A DNA stretch of 64,000 nucleotides from Porites lobata. Lineage: Eukaryota; Cnidaria; Anthozoa; Scleractinia; Poritidae. Location: contig CALNXK010000030.1 in the NCBI GenBank assembly GCA_942486035.1, forward strand, positions 569,001 through 633,000, in the 5' to 3' direction. The notes under the pieces were generated by a model, which saw only the letters and a program-made list of their open reading frames with translations, did not search any database and was not told where the DNA came from. The stretch's first letter is position 1; every line of letters begins with the position of its first letter. Position numbers and translations under genes: made by a program. Below, in pieces: positions 58,390-64,000 of the stretch.

Positions 58390-61300
58390 AATGAGTATTA
58401 TTATATAAATGACATAATGCACCAGTAGCTCTTTGAAATGTTTTATCATGTAACTACATAATTTAAAATCTGCAGAGAGCTGTTTGATGCATTACTACTT
58501 ACAAAAGAACCTATGACACAATGTAGAACATTTTGCAACTTACTTGAGTTCATTTAAGTGTATATATCTTACAAGATGTTCAGGAACTGGGTATAATGCA
58601 GTAATTGCTCAAAGCTTTAACTAGACCTGTAGTCATTACTTATTTTCTAAAAGTAAGTTCGCTTGCCTTCACGCACATGTAATATAAGAAATGATATTAT
58701 CAAATCCAGTCCCTCCCTGAGAGAACAGTTAGTCAAATACAGAGCTCAAACAAGAACTTGGGTGTTAATAGCCTACAATACAACTGCCTTTAATACTTCC
58801 TGTCACTAGGGATGTTTTTCAAGCGAGGTAGATCTGCATATTGGCTTCAAAAGTTCTGTACTTGTCTTATGACATCAATCTGTTCAGAATCTTTTTAAGA
58901 GCTCTGGTTTGTTGACATGGTAATTAATGCACTAAAAGGCCACAAAGATCAAAAACACAACTTGGCATTGAAATTACCTCCAATAAACACTCATTACCCA
59001 TGAATATAATAATGGTTTACAAGGAGAATTTGAGTTTTCCTGGCACCAATCCACAACAGAGCTCAAAATTTCTTAGGACAGAATGCAGACAATCCAGTTG
59101 TGAAACATCACCAGTGACAGGAAGTGATGAGATGCAGCTGTATTTTCAGGTGAGTGAAAGCTTGTCTAAACAAGGAACAATTTTATTGGACAGTTTTTTG
59201 TCCTCACATAAACACAAAAACAGAAGAAATGGACCCCACAAGTTCTAAAAGAACAGAGTTTACTGGGGTCATTCACAAAAGAGTTATTGCATTGCAAAGG
59301 GTTGCAAGAATTTGTTCAATTGCCACAAAATTATGGTAGTAAAATGATACTTTTTGGAAGAAATCTCACGATTAATCGATTTCTCAAATTCCAGGAATTA
59401 AATCATTTTCACTGTAAATAATGTAAAAACTTCATGGTTCACATAGCTATTAACAGAGCCCTCCTTTAGAAATCTAGCAATATCTAAAATGTGAGGCTGC
59501 TAGAATCTTTCTGAGCATTAGGTAAGTCCAAACCCCTTGAATGAAAATAATTGTCTTCCCTCAGTGAAAAATTCTTCTTGTTGAGAGCAATAAATTTTTA
59601 TTGAGAGTTGATTTTGAAGATTTCTGCCAGATCACTTGGACTTAATCAGCAAACTGAGATTAAAGTGGCCCCATAGTCATGTCATATCAGGAGGCAACTG
59701 TTAATAGTCAGAAGGCTTAATCCCGCCATACCTGGTTTAGCTGAAAATAGGCTTTTGTTAGTAACAATGCCTTTCCAAATAAGGTTCCAAACAGCCCTTG
59801 TTGTATGTATACGTATACCTTACAAGTTTCTGGTACTTAATTAACTGTACAACAATATATTATAACTTAAGGATCAAATTCTAAACTGTTTAGGTATTAT
59901 TTCTTGAAAGAGGTCTGTTCACCCAACCAAACTGCCTTGCACTCACATGTTATTTTCTGGAAGAAAAAAAATGGCAACCGCTGACAGTTTGGAAATTTTC
60001 TGTGTACAAAAATCAGTGCTGTAGCAGCTGCTCGTAAGGTGTGTCCTCATTGGTTGCAGGAAATAATAACACAACATTGTTTATCATTATATCCTGTGTT
60101 TTACGGTAAGGTAAGCAAACCAATGGTTTCTAGGGTTAGGCAAGCTGCTCACACAAAAATATGCATTGTTTGTGAAGCAGTCATTATTTTGGAGGTGCAC
60201 TTAAATTACATGTATTTGCACTATATTTTCCTCTCTTTCTTCTTTTAAAATGGCTTTTTAAGCGGCAGGATAGTGTCTATGGTAATCTACAGTGTCAGCA
60301 TGTCAGCACACGAAAAAGTGCCAAAGCAAAGAAATATTTAGTGAAAATATGGAGACCTTATTGAAGGATTAAGTTAATTGTGTACATAGGAAATGTTGAC
60401 TTTTGTCAAGCGTCTATCCAACGTAGACAAAAAAATTTAAAGTAGGACCATGTAAAGAGAATTTAGTCAAGTTAATTTAACTTAAAGTTTATTATTTAAG
60501 AGATTAAGATAGTTTGAGCAGGATATTTAACAGATTTCTTCACTTCTTGTAGGCAACACCACAGGGTGTGCTCTAAAATATGTCTTGGTCAGAGTGTTTC
60601 CTGTTTTTCTTTACGAAAATCATTCAGTTCCTTTCAAATGCAGGCAGGGTGAAGACATGGTCACATGCTGGAGTGTTAATTTGTTCCCACTTGCTTGGTT
60701 TATTTGCTCAACTATCGCTGAAAGAAAAGAAACACCTAATTGTCAAAAACAATGTTATAAGGTGATTGAATGACTGGATAATTAAATACCATCATCACCT
60801 ATAGCCTGAGTAAACAGCCAAAATTTGCTACACCTGCCAGCATGCAAAGAAAGTCGTGTCCGATTGCCTAGGACTAATGGATTTTGCTATCGAGAAGTCA
60901 TTTTGCAGGGAACCTATGGTGGCATCACAAAATGAAAGCTGATTACTCAGGCTACGTCAACACTTCACTACTGCAATATTGAATCCCATGTCTTTATTCA
61001 TATTTTTTTGATGTCATTAAAATCTTGGCTATACATGTAATGAGTAGGAAGTATGTACAATAATTGTACATACAATTCGTCTGACTAGGTTTATATTTAT
61101 TGTAAATTAGAACATTACACTCATCCTCGGTGAACAACCTTGCTAAAACTCACAGGGAGCTAATAATATTATTTTTCAGCAAAGAAACAGTACAGATCAT
61201 CAGAGAAGAAGGCATGCAATAGTATGAAAACAAAGAAATGTTTCACAAGTTTTTTTACCAAGATTCAACTATTGACATTTTTGCTCATAATTCTTCATAC

Positions 61301-61784
61301 AGCCAACTCTCTATAATCAGACATCATCAAGAGGAGCGAAAGGTTTAGTCTCTCTTGGAGTGAAAAAATAAATAATATTGTCCTTTTCTAGGGGATGTCT
61401 ATTTTGTAGAGAGTTTGCTGTTGTTTTATATTAATTAAAAATGAAGAATTAAATTGTTTATGGGATATTTCATGTGTTTGCAATCAGTTTCAATAACTGG
61501 TGAATCTGTATGCATCAGATAATTTTTTATTTTATTGATGTCTGTGAGTATATTACTCACCTGCATTTGAGTCAAGAATTAAAACACTGTCTTAAGTTGT
61601 TACTTGTAACTACTGAAAGGTTCATACAAGTTTTAACAACTAGTAAAACTATCCACTGTTATTTTGAAAAACTTACTTTTTCAATCTCGGATTGTAGTTT
61701 GAAATCATTGAACTTGTCAATAATTACTTTACTATTAAGTAAGTGACTTAGAGTTAAGAAAAAAAGTTGAAATAAATTCTGACT
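58390..61784. other. 3' UTR and non-coding DNA downstream of PWWP2-like gene
   Basis: The first AATAAA after the stop is at 58982-58987, which would give a 3' UTR near 600 nt. The rest is AT-rich with no exon I can support; small open frames (59000-59339, 60039-60248, 60580-60773, 61510-61746) have no recognisable content. A MITE lies at 61302-61423. Confidence 0.5.
61302..61423. mobile_element. MITE with CAGCMAACTCTCTA ends
   Basis: The left end reads CAGCCAACTCTCTATAATCA and the right end, reverse complemented, reads CAGCAAACTCTCTACAAAAT, both leading to AGACATC. It resembles pogo-type ends, but TA is present only on the left. Confidence 0.65.
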
Positions 61785-61921
61785 CTGAAGATGACTACCA
61801 CACAGGTTGTCGAAACGTCAGTCACTGTCAACAACAACAGTCCTATTCAGGACTACGTTCACCTGGACAATCAAACTCAACCTTTTGAAATGACTCCTGG
61901 GTTCAAACCTTTCACAGCATA
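61777..61921 (+). mobile_element. Retroelement-like tail with a hammerhead-like motif
   Basis: The motif at 61785-61821 has the order CTGAAGATGA, stem GACTACC / GGTTGTC around a short loop, then GAAAC and GTCAG. This is the layout of hammerhead-type motifs known at the ends of Penelope-like and related retroelements. The canonical CTGATGA core is changed (CTGAAGATGA), so activity is doubtful. Downstream is a block with ACAGTCCTATTCAGGACTAC and CCTGGACAATCAAACTCAAC. No reverse transcriptase is nearby. Confidence 0.45.
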
Positions 61922-62258
61922 AATTATAACTATAATCAGGCATTCATTATTAAAATTTCCCTACCACAATAACTGAGTATTACTACCATCTTCATGTTAC
62001 CATTGTCCACTGAGCAGTCCAAAAAATGGCAGGGAAGAGAAATCATGGACATCTAGGCAAAGACGTTTGCCTCTTTGAGGGGATGTTTATTGTGAGTGTA
62101 TAAGGCTTTTTTTAGCAAAATATGTCTCCAAGGTTTCCCTGAGGCACCATATGATATATTATGAACTTTCCACTTCGCTATCAATGCTTTGAACATCATG
62201 CATTCAAAGTAGACAGACTGCAAATTATAGCAGTTGCTAAAAAATAAATCTACGTGTC

Positions 62259-62289
<31 letters not shown>

Positions 62290-62657
62290 GTGCAATTCCA
62301 CAATTTGTTTCAGCTTCATTAAATCCTATACCAATTGCAGAACATTTTAGGAGGAGCCACCCACCGTGTGAGCACAGTCACGGACAACACATATAAGTGA
62401 GGAAAACAACGCAAAGCAAAACTAAATCATTATTAAACGAACTAAATGTACACACAACTCAAATAAATAAATAATGCACGTGCCCAAAATTAAATTGCGT
62501 GCGCACAAGTACCAAGATACAACTGAAATAAAAATGTAAATAATAAATAAGCAATGTAAGGATACGATGGTGCAATAATATTTAAGCATGTTAGGTCCTG
62601 TTGCAGACAAAGCCCTGAGTGGTACTCGAAAAGAGAGAGGTAGTTCATGATGATAGT

Positions 62658-62987
62658 AGGAGCTTAAGCATCGACAACAAAACATCACTTAAAAAGTAAA
62701 GTTGTGCTACTTCAAACTTTAAATTTTTCAGTTCCTTCCTCAAATGTTGGCAATTTTTCTGGAGTTGAATTCTAAAAGACTGTATTGAAGTTCAGGAAAA
62801 GAAAAAGAAAGTTGTCTTGTGTTCAAAATTCATCCACAAAACGTGAAATTAGGCATTTTCATGTCATAGTCATGCATGCAGTGACAGAAAAGCAATGTAC
62901 AAAAAAGCATGATGCACATGCAGTATTGTTGTTTTGCCAATTTTTGCCGTTCTCGTTGCATTGCCGTCATAGTTGCTTAAGCTCCCT
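62658..62987 (+). repeat. Dispersed repeat, TTAAGCAACGACGG-type ends, copy B
   Basis: The ends are TAGGAGCTTAAGCA and TTGCTTAAGCTCCCTA, inverted to each other. The body matches copy A (48062-48583) and, reversed, copy C (6683-7175), including GTTCAGGAAAAGAAAAAGAA and CCACAAAACGTGAAATTAGG. Confidence 0.75.
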
Positions 62988-63126
62988 AATAACGCCAGAG
63001 ACACACCAGGCAATGCTGACTACACGTAAGTATTGCATGGAATAACAAGACAACCACTTCATGGCTTAAACCACGAAAAGTGCATACATGTACCATGCCA
63101 AATCTTATGAATAACTCATAAACATG

Positions 63127-63572
63127 TTACAATGAAGAGTAGTTTCTTATGATTTGCTCAGTAGCTGCAAAACTGTCAACAAAATGATCCTCTGTCATTC
63201 CATACTTTAAATACTGGTGGACATAAGCCCGTGAAGTGAACATGTTCCAAGCTTTCTGAACCACTGAGTTTAAGGGAGCCACAGGGGTTTGGCTGTTGCT
63301 AAGCAATGTCACTGACTTTTCATAATGGTTAAATGGCCTTGGATGGCACCATATTGTGCTAGCACAACTTGATGGCACCCAGTTCGCATGAAGTCTGGGA
63401 TCATTAAAAGAAGTCAGATCAGACTTATGAACACCCACTCCTCGTAATACCAAGAGGTTTGCAATGGATTTATTGAATTTTTCTCTCAATCGTGGTGGTT
63501 CACCAGGTCTGAGATGAAAATCGGCACCATCAGGGTTGGATGGCACAGGTAACTTCACTTCCCAGTCAATGC
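63127..63572 (-). CDS. TUBD1: Delta-tubulin, last coding exon (partial gene)
   Basis: The acceptor TTGGCAG|GCATTGAC opens a 446-nt exon ending IIRNYSSL-TAA (63127-63129). The C-terminus AWNMFTSRAYVHQYLKYGMT, then EDHFVDSFAATEQIIRNY, is a tubulin C-terminal helix region. It is closer to delta-tubulin (SRAYIHQYTKFG..EEDF.DSF..LEQV) than to alpha, beta or gamma. Upstream parts such as ANLLVLRGVG and WCHPRPFNHYEKSVTLLSNS fit the same family. This is about a third of the usual ~450 aa; the rest lies beyond the window end. Delta-tubulin is needed for triplet microtubules of centrioles and basal bodies (family knowledge). Confidence 0.88.
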
Positions 63573-63857
63573 CTGCCAAATGAGGGAAAGTAAAAACAAA
63601 CACAATAAATCATGAAAACCAATAAATGGATATGGCACAAATTTCTGTTTCTGTAACAAAACACACTTTGCGACTTCAATGCCCAATTTTGTTGGCCCCA
63701 AAGTGATAAAAAAAAAACTCTATCTCTCTCAGTCTAAACTGGTATATGCCGTTCAACAGGGTATGGTTTTTAGGGGCTTGAGTCTTAAAGAGGGTATGCA
63801 ATTTCACTACTCAGTGTCTTGAACAAGGTTTCTTTTTGGACCAGAAGCCTTTACAAA

Positions 63858-63905
63858 GCCATAGCTAGCGGGGGAGCAAGCGGGACACCTGCTCCCCCCG
63901 GACCT
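63858..63905 (+). repeat. Short G/C-rich dispersed repeat fragment
   Basis: CCATAGCTAGCGGGGGAGCA, then CTGCTCCCCCCGGA, resembles the G/C-rich starts of the repeats at 2330-2475 and 27648-27775. It lies in the TUBD1 intron that runs off the window. Confidence 0.35.
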
Positions 63906-64000
63906 GTTGAGCCAGACAGATCAAGTCTGTGGATGGAATTGTTTTCTTTAGACTCAGTTATTTTTATTATAGTGACTTGCAATTGTTTTCCATTTTCATA

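Overview
This is a stretch of animal nuclear DNA. It is AT-rich, most genes are broken by many small GT-AG introns, and the introns and intergenic DNA are packed with short inverted-repeat elements. Protein content (TIA1/TIAR, ACADSB, SEPSECS, PWWP2 and delta-tubulin homologues) together with the style of the short repeats points to a cnidarian, most likely a stony coral. That placement is inference, not shown directly.

Layout. (a) 1-4.4 kb: repeat-rich DNA with one weak candidate first exon on the minus strand near 1.8 kb. (b) 4.5-24.5 kb, minus strand: a TIA1/TIAL1-type RNA-binding protein with three RRMs and a Gln/Tyr-rich tail, traced over 13 coding exons plus a probable extra terminal exon. 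(c) 27.2-40.2 kb, minus strand: a complete 12-exon gene for mitochondrial short/branched-chain acyl-CoA dehydrogenase (ACADSB), reconstructed at 438 aa. (d) 40.3-44 kb: a dense nest of transposable elements. (e) 44.07-44.85 kb, plus strand: an intronless 257-aa gene of unknown function. (f) 46.4-56.0 kb, minus strand: a complete 12-exon SEPSECS gene, 509 aa, which makes Sec-tRNA; its PLP lysine falls at residue 284. (g) 56.3-58.4 kb, plus strand: a PWWP2A/B-type chromatin reader, head to head with SEPSECS across about 320 bp. (h) 58.4-63.1 kb: non-coding DNA with repeats, including a hammerhead-like retroelement tail. (i) 63.1-63.6 kb, minus strand: the last coding exon of delta-tubulin (TUBD1).

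The genes are unrelated housekeeping genes and do not form a pathway. The most unusual content is mobile DNA. Two foldback-like elements, with arms made of short tandem repeats, lie in neighbouring ACADSB introns and have perfect 10-bp and 8-bp target duplications. A third element with repeat-bearing ends lies at 42.6-43.1 kb with a 9-bp duplication. A group of 80-190 bp hairpin elements, several with TAGCCTG ends and 9-10 bp duplications, is scattered throughout, with clear nested insertions. A decayed Harbinger-type Myb/SANT gene sits in SEPSECS intron 1. All exon joins were read by eye from splice consensus, frame and family similarity; none has transcript support here.
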